Origin: an uncultured Bacilli bacterium
Lineage (GTDB): Bacteria > Bacillota_I > Bacilli_A > RF39 > UBA660
DNA: 64,000 bases
Reading direction: 5' to 3'
NCBI GenBank assembly: GCA_934098385.1
Contig: CAKOOJ010000002.1
Coordinates: 62,001 to 126,000, forward strand
In this document: positions 52,844 through 61,696 of the stretch, piece by piece
Layout of the letters: every line of letters starts with the position of its first letter
Numbering within the stretch: the first letter of the stretch is position 1
The notes under the pieces: model-generated
What the model was told of the DNA's origin: nothing
The model's input: only the letters and a program-made list of their open reading frames with translations
Databases searched by the model: none
Made by a program: the position numbers and the translations under genes

Positions 52844-53834
52844 TTTTTTCCTCCATTACTTTTTTAAATATAGGTAGTAAACCTGTATTATCTTTTCTGT
52901 GAACTGGCAATTGATATAAGTCATGCCCTGGAAAATCATTTCCTTCTATTAGAAATGGTTTTTCTTTTCCTATACATATATCCCATCCAACATATCCTAT
53001 TTCTGGTATTATATTAGATACTTCTTGACATAATTTAATTACTTCATTCCAATAAGGTATTTTTACTCCTACTATATCTTTGTTTGTTTCTGGATGTTTA
53101 TAAAATATATTTTTGTGTTTATCTATAGCAGGATATTCAATTATACCATTTTCTATATTAATTGTTGTCACCATACCATCGTGGTTGAAATTATCTACAA
53201 TATTATCTTTGTTTCCAAATCTAATGAAAGCAGCAACTACTTTTTTGTTTAATGTGACAATTCTAACAGTATTTATAGATTTAGGATATATATCATTAAT
53301 TACTTTATGTTGTTCTGCTACATCTTCTACTAAATATCTTTTTGTATTAATTAAATAATTATATAATTCTTTTGTATCATAATCAGATACTTTTATTTTT
53401 TCTACACCTTTTCCACAAGATAAAGATAATGGTTTTACTATAACATATTTTTTATTTTTTAGATATTTTTTAAATTCATTATAGTTGTCATTTAAATATA
53501 TCCATTCTCTATTTAAATATTCATTATATAATTTATTAAATATTGCTTTATCTTCAAATATATATGATTTAGTTTTATCATTATATTTTTTTAATATATT
53601 ATTATTTATTCCTCTAGTAATTATTGTTTTTCTTTCTTTATTGTTCATATTATACATTTCAAATAAATTATAGTCTACATATCCTGCTTCATATTTTAGA
53701 CCACAGTTTATTATATCAATAAATATATTTAATTTATTCTTATTTGTTTTATTATGGACATCATCTATAGTACTAAAGAAATTTTTGTAATTCATTCTAA
53801 ATATACGTCTTGTTAAATATTTTATCTTTCCCAT
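52785..53834 (-). CDS. ATP-grasp protein (sugar-transfer-associated type)
   Basis: 349 residues. ATP-grasp features: VIVKPLSLSCGKGVEKI (ATP-binding Lys and glycine loop), RYLVEDVAEQH, TVRIVTL, VGWDICIGKEKPFLIEGNDFPGH (metal-binding Asp/Glu/Asn). This resembles the ATPgrasp_ST family linked to polysaccharide and wall-sugar clusters. It ligates an acid to an amine or similar using ATP; the substrate is unknown. ATG 53834 is preceded by GAGGGAT; the longer frame starts upstream of this site. Confidence 0.72.
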   Translation of the reverse strand: MGKIKYLTRRIFRMNYKNFFSTIDDVHNKTNKNKLNIFIDIINCGLKYEAGYVDYNLFEMYNMNNKERKTIITRGINNNILKKYNDKTKSYIFEDKAIFNKLYNEYLNREWIYLNDNYNEFKKYLKNKKYVIVKPLSLSCGKGVEKIKVSDYDTKELYNYLINTKRYLVEDVAEQHKVINDIYPKSINTVRIVTLNKKVVAAFIRFGNKDNIVDNFNHDGMVTTINIENGIIEYPAIDKHKNIFYKHPETNKDIVGVKIPYWNEVIKLCQEVSNIIPEIGYVGWDICIGKEKPFLIEGNDFPGHDLYQLPVHRKDNTGLLPIFKKVMEEKNENSYSNRSQWSKRKRINY

Positions 53835-53904
53835 AGTATCCCTCAATTTAAATACTATCATACTTTTGTGAAAATTATGTAAAAAAAATAGACTAATTTA
53901 CAGC

Positions 53905-54117
53905 CTATTTACTTTCTCTATTATATTTACTGTTGAATTTTTCTATCTTAGTACTTCTCTTAGCACTACTAGCTTTTCCAGTATATTGTGGATGACAAGC
54001 ACTACATACTTCTACATTATATGTATCTTTGTCTATAGTAGACATTGCTTCAAATGTATTACCACAATGACAAACAAATTTAACTGATTTTTGTTCTGGA
54101 TGTATTCCTTTCTTCAT
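53905..54117 (-). CDS. rpmE: 50S ribosomal protein L31 (zinc-binding form)
   Basis: 70 residues. The four Cys of the C+ form are present: CHCGNTF and CSACHPQYTG. AAGGAGAT upstream favours ATG 54117 over ATG 54123 (spacing 9 versus 3). A 19-bp palindrome sits just upstream in the leader. It binds at the subunit interface of the ribosome. Confidence 0.92.
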   Translation of the reverse strand: MKKGIHPEQKSVKFVCHCGNTFEAMSTIDKDTYNVEVCSACHPQYTGKASSAKRSTKIEKFNSKYNRESK

Positions 54118-54137
54118 AAACATTATCTCCTTCCGCC

Positions 54138-54156
54138 ATAACTACTTAGTAGTTAT
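54138..54156. promoter_or_regulatory. Palindrome in the rpmE leader
   Basis: ATAACTACTTAGTAGTTAT, perfect except for the central base. It stands about 21 nt before the rpmE start codon and could be an RNA hairpin or operator. It does not match the known Zur box. Confidence 0.55.
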
Positions 54157-54216
54157 AGAAATTTAATTACTTGTATAGTATAACATATTTAATATATATT
54201 GCAAGTATGAATTTTG

Positions 54217-54393
54217 TTATTTTGTAAAATTATTTAAGTTTATGTTGTTTTTTAATGCTAATGAAAGTACTTTTTCGTTGCTTGCATTCTCTACTTCTGA
54301 TAAATCCATCATTGCTGTTGGAAATGAATTTATCATTGCTGTACCATAATAATTTATTAAGTATTGTCTTAGTTTTTCTATATCTATTTCCAT
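54217..54393 (-). CDS. 58-aa conserved-looking small protein
   Basis: Starts at ATG 54393, one base after the stop of the MazG-like gene, so translational coupling is likely; the ribosome binding site is weak. The product has the pattern EIDIEKLRQYLINYYGTAM...FPTAMMDLSEVENASNEKVLSLAL, which reads as a folded helical protein, not random translation. I believe similar short proteins occur in other Firmicutes, but no function is known to me. Confidence 0.7.
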   Translation of the reverse strand: MEIDIEKLRQYLINYYGTAMINSFPTAMMDLSEVENASNEKVLSLALKNNINLNNFTK

Positions 54394-54394
54394 A

Positions 54395-54724
54395 CTAATC
54401 TTTTTTTATTACCTTTTCTAAAAATATTTTATTTTCGAACGAACCTCTTTTTAATACTTTTTTATTTGCTATTTCTATAACATTATTTAATGTACTATTT
54501 TCTAATTTTGCTAAAGAAGATATTATTTCTAGCATATCTGCTAATTCTTCTAATCTATCTTTACCTGTTGCTTCTAATACTTCTTGATATTCTTCATATA
54601 ATTTGTTTTCAAGTTCTTTTTTATAATCTATGTCATTTAATATTCTAGTGATAGGTTCTTCATTATTATTTTTTATTATTTCTGGAATTTTATCTCTTAC
54701 TAATTTATTATATATTTGTTCCAT
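54395..54724 (-). CDS. MazG-like nucleotide pyrophosphohydrolase
   Basis: 109 residues. YNKLVRDKIPEII...NKLYEEYQEVLEATGKDRLEELADMLEIISSLA contains the MazG ExxE and ExxD metal-binding acids (EEYQE, EELADM). Proteins of this short type are related to phosphoribosyl-ATP pyrophosphohydrolase and may clean non-canonical NTPs. ATG 54724 has AAGGAG upstream; longer translation would run through tandem repeats and is unlikely. Confidence 0.75.
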   Translation of the reverse strand: MEQIYNKLVRDKIPEIIKNNNEEPITRILNDIDYKKELENKLYEEYQEVLEATGKDRLEELADMLEIISSLAKLENSTLNNVIEIANKKVLKRGSFENKIFLEKVIKKD

Positions 54725-54757
54725 TATTTTTCTCCTTTTTTTATTAAGTGTGTTTTT

Positions 54758-54804
54758 CGTACATTTTGTACGTTTTTTATATGTTTTTTCGTACATTTTG
54801 TACG
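54758..54804. repeat. Two palindromes in a 32-bp tandem repeat upstream of the MazG-like gene
   Basis: CGTACATTTTGTACG occurs at 54758-54772 and 54790-54804, each inside a tandem 32-bp unit with T-runs. Such spacing (three helical turns) fits cooperative binding of one regulator; plus-strand hairpins followed by T-runs are an alternative reading. Confidence 0.6.
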
Positions 54805-54843
54805 TTTTTTTGTATTAGTAAAGAAAAAGTATCGGTTATGATA

Positions 54844-56097
54844 CTATTCATCTATTAGTTTTATGTCTGCTCCAACATTTGATAATTTATCTACTATATT
54901 TTCATATCCTCTTAAAATATGTTCTATATTTGTTATTGTTGTTGTTCCTTTTGCAATCATTCCTGCTACCATCATTGAAGCACCTGCTCTTAAATCTGTT
55001 GCAACAACTTTTCTTCCTGCTAGAGGAGTTTTTCCTTTTATAATTGCTGTTTTTTCAAATTGTCTTATGCTTGCTCCCATTGCGTTTAAATGTTTAATGT
55101 GTCTCATTCTATTTTCATAAATTGTTTCTTCAAATAATGACTCACCTTCACATTGTGTTAGTAATGTTGACATTGGTTGTCCTAAGTCAGTTGGAAAGCC
55201 TGGGTAAACTAATGTTTTTACGTTTACTGCTTTTAAATTTTCTGTACGACTAACATATATCTTTGAATCTTTTATAGTAAATTGTGCTCCAGTTTCTCTT
55301 AATTTAGTTATAACAGATTCTAAATGTTCTTTAATTACTCCATCTATTATTAAATCTTTACCTAATAATATTCCTATCATTAAATAAGTTCCTGTTTCTA
55401 TTCTATCTGGTATAACTTCTACAATTCCGTTATTTAATTCTTCTACACCTTCGATAGTTATTGAACTAGTACCTACTCCAGAGATACGTGCTCCCATTGA
55501 ATTTAAGAATGATGCAACATTTACTATTTCTGGCTCTTTTGCAGCATTCCAAATATGTGTTGTACCTTTTGCAAGAACTGCTGCTAACATAATATTTACA
55601 GTAGCACCTACGCTAGCAAAATCTAAGTATATATCTGCACCATGTAGATTTTTTGCTTTTAAAGTATATGTAGTGTCATCTATTTCTACAGTTGCTCCCA
55701 TTTTTTCAAATGCTGCTATGTGTAAATCTATTGGACGTGAACCTATAACACATCCTCCTGGATAAGATATTTTTGCTTCTCCATATTTACTTAATAATGC
55801 TCCCATAAAATAATATGATGCACGTATTGTTGAAGCATATTCTTTAGTTATTTCCGTATTTTTAACATTTTTATTATCTATTGTAATTTCATCGCCAGTA
55901 TAATCAACTTTAGAACCTAAAAGTTCTAGCATTTCTATAATTTTATGTACGTCGCTAATATTTGGTACATTATATATTTTACAAATACTATTAGTAAGTA
56001 CTGCTGCTGGCAATAATGCAACTACACTATTTTTTGCACCGCCAATTTTTATTGTTCCTGTAAGTAAATTACCTCCGTTTATAATTAATTTTTTCAA
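54844..56097 (-). CDS. murA: UDP-N-acetylglucosamine 1-carboxyvinyltransferase
   Basis: 417 residues. Typical EPSP-synthase-like fold: LTGTIKIGGAKNSVVALLPAAVLT at the start and the catalytic Cys in PGGCVIGSRPIDLH, so it should be fosfomycin-sensitive by sequence. First committed step of peptidoglycan synthesis. The start is TTG 56097: AGGAG lies 7 nt upstream and the family N-terminus (LKKLIINGG) begins there; the ATG at 56142 has no ribosome binding site. Confidence 0.93.
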   Translation of the reverse strand: MKKLIINGGNLLTGTIKIGGAKNSVVALLPAAVLTNSICKIYNVPNISDVHKIIEMLELLGSKVDYTGDEITIDNKNVKNTEITKEYASTIRASYYFMGALLSKYGEAKISYPGGCVIGSRPIDLHIAAFEKMGATVEIDDTTYTLKAKNLHGADIYLDFASVGATVNIMLAAVLAKGTTHIWNAAKEPEIVNVASFLNSMGARISGVGTSSITIEGVEELNNGIVEVIPDRIETGTYLMIGILLGKDLIIDGVIKEHLESVITKLRETGAQFTIKDSKIYVSRTENLKAVNVKTLVYPGFPTDLGQPMSTLLTQCEGESLFEETIYENRMRHIKHLNAMGASIRQFEKTAIIKGKTPLAGRKVVATDLRAGASMMVAGMIAKGTTTITNIEHILRGYENIVDKLSNVGADIKLIDE

Positions 56098-56190
56098 ACT
56101 ATCAACTCCTAAGTTAATGTGGATAACTAAATATATTTCCACATTTCTAATTAAATTATAGTTTATAAATTAAATATTATCAAATATTAT

Positions 56191-56733
56191 TTATAAACCT
56201 TTACATAAAAAGCATAATCCTAATATAAAAAGTAATATAGTTCCTAAGAGATAAGAATATGTTTTTAATATTTTATTGATGTATTTTCCTAAAGTTAATC
56301 CTAAGAATGTAAATGAAAAACTACATATCATAAATATTGTACTTGATAATATTAAATTATTAGTTATTGCTTTTAAACCTAATCCTATACTAAAACTATC
56401 TAATGATACTCCAAAGGCAAAAAGAAATATTCCTGTTTTTGTTAGAGATATTTCTTTTTCTGAAGGCTTAACATATTCTATAAACATTTGTAATGATATT
56501 AGAAGTAGTATTAAACCTAATAATATATCTGTGTTTATGTTAACTATATTATTTATAACATTTGATAAAAATACACCTAATAATGGCATAAAAAAGTGAA
56601 ATATACCTACTACTATACTAGTTATAGTACATTTTTTTACAGATGGATTTGTTAATCCTATTACTGTTGATACACTAAATGCATCTACGCTTAATGATAC
56701 TCCTATAATTAATAATAATAGCAACTGTTTCAT
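56191..56733 (-). CDS. mntP: Manganese efflux pump MntP
   Basis: 180 residues, six transmembrane helices, with the paired acidic motifs SLSVDAFSVS and GVSLDSFSIG characteristic of MntP/YtaF. It exports excess Mn2+ from the cytoplasm. In B. subtilis the mntP-like gene ywlD lies near spoIIR and prfA, as here, where spoIIR is the next gene upstream on the strand. Confidence 0.88.
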   Translation of the reverse strand: MKQLLLLLIIGVSLSVDAFSVSTVIGLTNPSVKKCTITSIVVGIFHFFMPLLGVFLSNVINNIVNINTDILLGLILLLISLQMFIEYVKPSEKEISLTKTGIFLFAFGVSLDSFSIGLGLKAITNNLILSSTIFMICSFSFTFLGLTLGKYINKILKTYSYLLGTILLFILGLCFLCKGL

Positions 56734-56760
56734 ATTTTAATGCCTCCATACTAAATATTA

Positions 56761-57273
56761 TTATTTATAGTCGTTTAATATTTCTAAAACTTTGGATTTG
56801 TATTCTACTTTGTCTGTATTATTTTCTTTTGTATCTATCATACATAATGGCGGAAATAATACACACCACCAATTATTCCCTTTTCCTTCACCTAAATTTA
56901 TTACTAATGATTCATAATTTCCTTCTTCGTAGTTTATTCCATTTAATTCTTTTTTTGGAAAATAATTATTTCCATATTTTATATTGTAATTATTAGAATT
57001 AGTTGTTGTACTAACTATGTTATCTATTTCTGGTAAAGTAGATTTTATTTTGTTTCTTGCTATATTTATGTCTTTAGTATTATCTAATTTTTCATATAAT
57101 TTAGATTCTACTTTTTCTTTTACTTTTAATTTTAGTACTTGGTCTTCTATATTATTACTATTTGCTATTACTCTTATTCTTATAGAATTTTCTGGAATTA
57201 GTATTTTATCATACTCTTTATTATAAACTAATATTGTTATTATTATTGATATTATAATTAATGCTTTTTTCAT
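56761..57273 (-). CDS. spoIIR: Stage II sporulation protein R
   Basis: 170 residues. IRIRVIANSNNIEDQVLKLKVK near the N-terminus and GKGNNWWCVLFPPLCMID near the C-terminus are diagnostic of SpoIIR. It is exported from the forespore and triggers processing of pro-sigma-E in the mother cell. One N-terminal export/anchor helix is present. It sits among genes found next to spoIIR in B. subtilis (mntP, prmC, prfA). Confidence 0.93.
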   Translation of the reverse strand: MKKALIIISIIITILVYNKEYDKILIPENSIRIRVIANSNNIEDQVLKLKVKEKVESKLYEKLDNTKDINIARNKIKSTLPEIDNIVSTTTNSNNYNIKYGNNYFPKKELNGINYEEGNYESLVINLGEGKGNNWWCVLFPPLCMIDTKENNTDKVEYKSKVLEILNDYK

Positions 57274-57277
57274 TTAA

Positions 57278-57313
57278 AAACACAACCTTTCAATAATTAT
57301 ATGGGCTGTGTTT
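57278..57313 (-). terminator. Terminator of the metallopeptidase gene
   Basis: Minus-strand AAACACAGCCC/GGTTGTGTTT hairpin (arms at 57303-57313 and 57278-57287) followed by T-rich sequence. It lies just before spoIIR. Confidence 0.65.
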
Positions 57314-57333
57314 TATTATTTTATTCATTTATT

Positions 57334-58821
57334 TCATTTTCTTCTAGGGTTGTTTGGATTATAATAATCAACTATTAATCTTAATTTAGAAATATTTTCT
57401 TTCAATCCATTTGAAATTTTTTGTTTGATTTTGTAATCTTGTTCTTTATCTAAACCGATTTGAATTGTATATAATTCATTTGATAAATTTTCAAAATCTC
57501 TTAAACAACTCATTAATAATTCTTCGTCATAAGTTTGTTTTTTTAATAACTCTTCTTTCTTTGATAAAGCTCTTTTTAATTTATTTAAGTAAATTTCACT
57601 ATTCATTAAATCAATTGATGTTTTTGTTTTGTTTTTTATTTTCGTTTCTTTAGGTTCTAACACATTTTCTTTACTTATTTTAGATTGATTGTAATTTTCA
57701 ATTAAAACATTCTCTATTTTACTTAAATAATCAACTACTTCCTTTGAAATACTATTATCTAAATTTTGTTTTAGATTGTTTAATTCTTTTAATAATTCTT
57801 CTGTTGATTTGATTGTAATTTGTTTGGTTTCGTAATACTTATATTTGCTTATAAAAATACTAATTGCATTTCTTTTTTTATCATTTTCTTCCATATTAAT
57901 TTCATTATCTTTCTTATAGCTAGTAATATAATTAATAATACTTTCTACATCAATGTTTTTTTCTTTTAAAAATTCAACACGAGTTCCTTTATTTTTAAAA
58001 TAATTTATTAAATTTTCTTTTATTTCTTCTGTTTCAATAATTGATTTAGAATTTTCTAATTTATACTTAATACACAATTTTAATATATTTTCTATTGTTC
58101 CCTTGTCATAATTTTTATTAATTTCTAGGTTAAAAATATTTTCAAATTTACTATTTGTCAATTTTTCAAAATTTTTTTTATATATTATTAAATCTTTTGG
58201 ATTGTGTGAAAAATATATTTTTGTTATCGAATTATCATTAATATTCAATATATCTGATACAACAACATTAAATAAGTATGCATGTGGTTCATCATCATTT
58301 ATATTACTCGCTAATGATTCTGTTATTCCTTCAGTCAAAAATGTGTTGCTGAATTCTGTATTTATTAAAGTATCATTTTCATTATAAACATTACAACTAA
58401 ATCCTTTTTTATTAAATAATAAACCTTTTCTAATTGGTATTTGCCTTTGGTATGAATAATAATGAACCATCTCATGAATTATATTATGTTCTGAATTGTT
58501 TGATATTGCTATACCTGGTTTAAAATTCCAAACTTTTTGTTCTTTATCATATTGAAGTACCATATATTGAGTTGTTGCTGCTGCTGACGATTTAATTTCA
58601 TGGAACTTATTATTATATTTTACAAAATAAGTGTTTTTATAATCATTATCTCTTATATACTTTATAACTACCATATTTTTATTTTTTTTATCATATTCTG
58701 CTTTTAAATCATTATCAATAAATTGTTGTATATAATTATATACTTTGTTTGATAAATTTTGTAATTTTTTTTCTTCATTTTCATTATAAATTTTATTTTG
58801 TTGATAATCTAATAATTCCAT
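57334..58821 (-). CDS. Putative HExxH zinc metallopeptidase with long C-terminal extension
   Basis: 495 residues. Residues near 110-125 contain NIIHEMVHYYS (HExxH), and a downstream FLTEGITESLAS supplies a plausible third ligand Glu, the gluzincin layout. There is no signal peptide or transmembrane segment, so it is cytosolic or released by lysis. The C-terminal half (about 230-495) is Lys/Glu/Asn-rich and predicted coiled-coil. Substrate unknown. It sits between spoIIR and prmC but is separated by terminators. Confidence 0.62.
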   Translation of the reverse strand: MELLDYQQNKIYNENEEKKLQNLSNKVYNYIQQFIDNDLKAEYDKKNKNMVVIKYIRDNDYKNTYFVKYNNKFHEIKSSAAATTQYMVLQYDKEQKVWNFKPGIAISNNSEHNIIHEMVHYYSYQRQIPIRKGLLFNKKGFSCNVYNENDTLINTEFSNTFLTEGITESLASNINDDEPHAYLFNVVVSDILNINDNSITKIYFSHNPKDLIIYKKNFEKLTNSKFENIFNLEINKNYDKGTIENILKLCIKYKLENSKSIIETEEIKENLINYFKNKGTRVEFLKEKNIDVESIINYITSYKKDNEINMEENDKKRNAISIFISKYKYYETKQITIKSTEELLKELNNLKQNLDNSISKEVVDYLSKIENVLIENYNQSKISKENVLEPKETKIKNKTKTSIDLMNSEIYLNKLKRALSKKEELLKKQTYDEELLMSCLRDFENLSNELYTIQIGLDKEQDYKIKQKISNGLKENISKLRLIVDYYNPNNPRRK

Positions 58822-58942
58822 ATTATCACTCCTATTTTATTATACAATACTATTATATTACATCATTTATTTTTTTACTATTTAATTTTTTACTTTACAA
58901 ATTTGTTACAAATAAAAAAGGGTCTTATGACTCCAAATTATT

Positions 58943-59674
58943 TTATTCATTTATTATAAATAAGTATCTATCTCTTCCAGATAAATCACGTTCTAATTTT
59001 ATTTTTGCTTTAGGAAAGAAATCTTTTGCTAATTTTTTTAAATCTTTTCCTTGTTTATCTCCTATTTCAAATGCTATAAGATTTTTTTTATTAAGATAAT
59101 TAGAGCATGTACTCATGATATGTCTATAATATTTTAATCCATCATTTGTAAATATAGCTTTTTTAGGTTCATATTTTATGTTTGGAGATATTTCATCATC
59201 TTCTGTTATATAAGGTGGATTAGATATTAATATATCATATTTGTTTACTGGTTTAAATTTGAATATATTTTCTTTTATGAAATTTATATCTGCTTTATTA
59301 TTTTTTGCATTTTTTCTAGCAAGTTTTAATGCTTTGTTTGATGTATCTAATCCAGTTATATTTAGAGATTCTAATTCTTTTTTTAATACTATACTAATAC
59401 ATCCTGAACCAGTTCCTAAATCTATCAAAGAACCATTTTCTAATTTTAATTTTTTAATGTATTCTATTGTTTTCTCTACTAGAGTTTCTGTTTCAAAACG
59501 AGGTATTAATACATGTTTATTTACATTTATATTGTATCCATAGAAGTTTACGTTTCCAATTAAGTATTGTACTGGATAATTTTTATTTAATTTTTTTACT
59601 ACTTTGTTTAGATTTTTATACTTTGCTTTTAAGAGTTTCCAATCATTTGTAGTAATACTCTCAGGTTTTTCCAT
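58943..59674 (-). CDS. prmC: Release-factor glutamine methyltransferase PrmC
   Basis: 243 residues, shorter than the usual 280 because the N-terminal domain is reduced. The SAM motif is DLGTGSGCISIVL and the catalytic site is ISNPPYI. RFETETLVE precedes the core as in PrmC/HemK. It methylates the GGQ Gln of release factors. The start codon overlaps the prfA stop by one base (TAATG), giving coupled translation. Confidence 0.92.
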   Translation of the reverse strand: MEKPESITTNDWKLLKAKYKNLNKVVKKLNKNYPVQYLIGNVNFYGYNINVNKHVLIPRFETETLVEKTIEYIKKLKLENGSLIDLGTGSGCISIVLKKELESLNITGLDTSNKALKLARKNAKNNKADINFIKENIFKFKPVNKYDILISNPPYITEDDEISPNIKYEPKKAIFTNDGLKYYRHIMSTCSNYLNKKNLIAFEIGDKQGKDLKKLAKDFFPKAKIKLERDLSGRDRYLFIINE

Positions 59675-60729
59675 TATTTACCTTCTAACTTCATTCTTTG
59701 GTCTTCAGTAATTAATGCGTTTATTATTTCGTCTAAGTTGCCTTCCATAACTTTATCTAAATTCATTACTGAAAAATTTATTCTATGGTCTGTGACTCTA
59801 TTTTGTGGATAATTATATGTTCTTATCTTTTCTGACCTATCCCCAGTACCAATCTTACTACGTCTTTCTTTTCCTTCTTCTTCTAATTGTTCTTGTAGCA
59901 TTTTATCATATAATCTTGCTTTTAATATTTTTATTGCAATTTCTTTGTTTTTTATTTGACTTCTTTCTGTTTGTGAATAAACTATAATTCCTGTAGGAAT
60001 ATGTGTTAGTCTAACAGCTGAATCTGTTGTATTTACACCTTGTCCACCACATCCACTACTTCTAGTAATATCTACTCTTACTTCATTCATGTCTAGTTCA
60101 AAATCTATGTCATCTGGTTCTGGCATTACTAATACAGTTGCAGTTGATGTATGAACTCTACCTTGTGTTTCAGTTGCTGGTACTCTTTGTACTCTATGTG
60201 AACCACTTTCCCATTTTAGTTTTGAGTAAACATTTTCTCCTTTTACACTAAATTCTATTTGTGAATAACCACCACTTGTTCCTGGTTCTTCGTTTGATAT
60301 TTCTATTTTCCAACCATTTTTTTCTGCATACTTAGAGTACATTCTAAATAAATCGCCTGCAAATATATTCGCTTCGTCTCCTCCAGCTGCTCCTCTAATT
60401 TCCATTATTATATTTTTACCATCATTTTCATCTTTTGGTATTAATAATAATTCTAACTCTTTAACAAGATTTTCTTTTTTAATTTCATTATTTTCCAATT
60501 CTTCACTAACTAAATCTACCATTTCTGGATCGTTAGACATTTCTTTTAATCCTTTAATTTCTTCTTCTGTTTTAATTAGTTCTTCATATTTTTTTACAGT
60601 TATTTCTAAATCACTATGTTCTTTAGAAAGTTTTTTTAACATACTGTAATCACTCATTATTTCTGGATTTTGTAATTCACTCTCTAGTTCATTATATCTT
60701 GCTTTAATTAATTCTAATCTTTCTATCAT
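59674..60729 (-). CDS. prfA: Peptide chain release factor 1
   Basis: 351 residues. The catalytic loop is SSGCGGQGVNTTDSAVRLTH with GGQ. Full-length RF1 recognises UAA and UAG stops; the presence of UGA-terminated genes in the window implies that RF2 is encoded elsewhere. It follows the delta-subunit gene by 15 bp and is coupled to prmC. Confidence 0.95.
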   Translation of the reverse strand: MIERLELIKARYNELESELQNPEIMSDYSMLKKLSKEHSDLEITVKKYEELIKTEEEIKGLKEMSNDPEMVDLVSEELENNEIKKENLVKELELLLIPKDENDGKNIIMEIRGAAGGDEANIFAGDLFRMYSKYAEKNGWKIEISNEEPGTSGGYSQIEFSVKGENVYSKLKWESGSHRVQRVPATETQGRVHTSTATVLVMPEPDDIDFELDMNEVRVDITRSSGCGGQGVNTTDSAVRLTHIPTGIIVYSQTERSQIKNKEIAIKILKARLYDKMLQEQLEEEGKERRSKIGTGDRSEKIRTYNYPQNRVTDHRINFSVMNLDKVMEGNLDEIINALITEDQRMKLEGK

Positions 60730-60744
60730 GAGTTTTACCTCCTA

Positions 60745-61179
60745 TTAAACTATTTCGTTTTCTTCTGATTCATCCATTACAACTAAATCTTTTAAATCAT
60801 CTTCAGTTTCATCTTCATCAATTATTTCTTCATCATAATTAATTTCTTCTTCTTTTTCTTCCTCTTCTTCAACATCTCTGTCTTCGATTACTTCCTCTTC
60901 ATCATCATCTTCATCTATAATTAATTTAGTTTTATGATTAATTTTTAAATCCCAATAACCTTTTTCTAACATAATAAATCTTTTATCAGTAGATAATAAT
61001 TCAAAGAAATCTGCTAAATGATCTTCAAAAGCACTTTCAGGTAAATTCATAATTCTAATAACTTCTTTGAATAAATCTTGAATTTTCATTTTCTTTTCTC
61101 TATGTTCTAATACCTTATAAGCAACATCGTCATAAGACATACTCAATAATTCTTCTTCACTTAAATTTAATGATTTCAT
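60745..61179 (-). CDS. rpoE: RNA polymerase delta subunit
   Basis: 144 residues. The N-terminal folded domain (EELLSMSYDDVAYKVLE...LADFFELLSTDKRFIMLEKGYWDL) is followed by a very acidic disordered tail of about 55 residues rich in Glu/Asp. Delta increases RNA polymerase recycling and promoter specificity in Bacillota. GGAGG precedes the start. Confidence 0.93.
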   Translation of the reverse strand: MKSLNLSEEELLSMSYDDVAYKVLEHREKKMKIQDLFKEVIRIMNLPESAFEDHLADFFELLSTDKRFIMLEKGYWDLKINHKTKLIIDEDDDEEEVIEDRDVEEEEEKEEEINYDEEIIDEDETEDDLKDLVVMDESEENEIV

Positions 61180-61255
61180 ATTATTTCCTCCATAACTAAA
61201 TACATTTATGTATTTAAAACAAATAGAATTATATCATAATACATATGATTGTCAA

Positions 61256-61600
61256 CTATTTTTTTATATATTCCATTCTTATTATATTAATACAATTTTC
61301 TTCTGTTTCTATTTTATACTTAATTTCTATAAAATTTTCTTTATTTTCAATATTTAATAAAGACATATTAACCAATAAATTATTATTATACTCTTTTAAA
61401 AATATATTACATTGTTCTTTATTAAAATCTAATTCTATTAATTCATTATCTGTTTCTTTAGTTAATATATTATTATTAAATATATATTTTATACCATCTA
61501 ACTTAAATATTAATTTATTATTTTGATTAATACATTTAATATCATTTTCATTTATTATAAAATTATTATCTTTTTTTAATATAAAATTTAATTTATTCAT
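61256..61600 (-). CDS. DUF1934 (YwiB-like) beta-barrel protein
   Basis: 114 residues, mostly alternating beta-strands (NKLIFKLDGIKYIFNNN..., NFIEIKYKIETE). Length, position next to rpoE and pattern are consistent with the lipocalin-like DUF1934 family represented by B. subtilis YwiB, which is encoded near rpoE and argS. ATG 61600 has AAAGGA upstream. Identification is mainly by context. Confidence 0.5.
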   Translation of the reverse strand: MNKLNFILKKDNNFIINENDIKCINQNNKLIFKLDGIKYIFNNNILTKETDNELIELDFNKEQCNIFLKEYNNNLLVNMSLLNIENKENFIEIKYKIETEENCINIIRMEYIKK

Positions 61601-61696
61601 ATATATCTTTTCCTTTGGGTATAATTTTATCATATTATTTATTAAATATCACTTATAAATTATATTTTTTTTTACATAATATTTTTAGGTGGAAAT

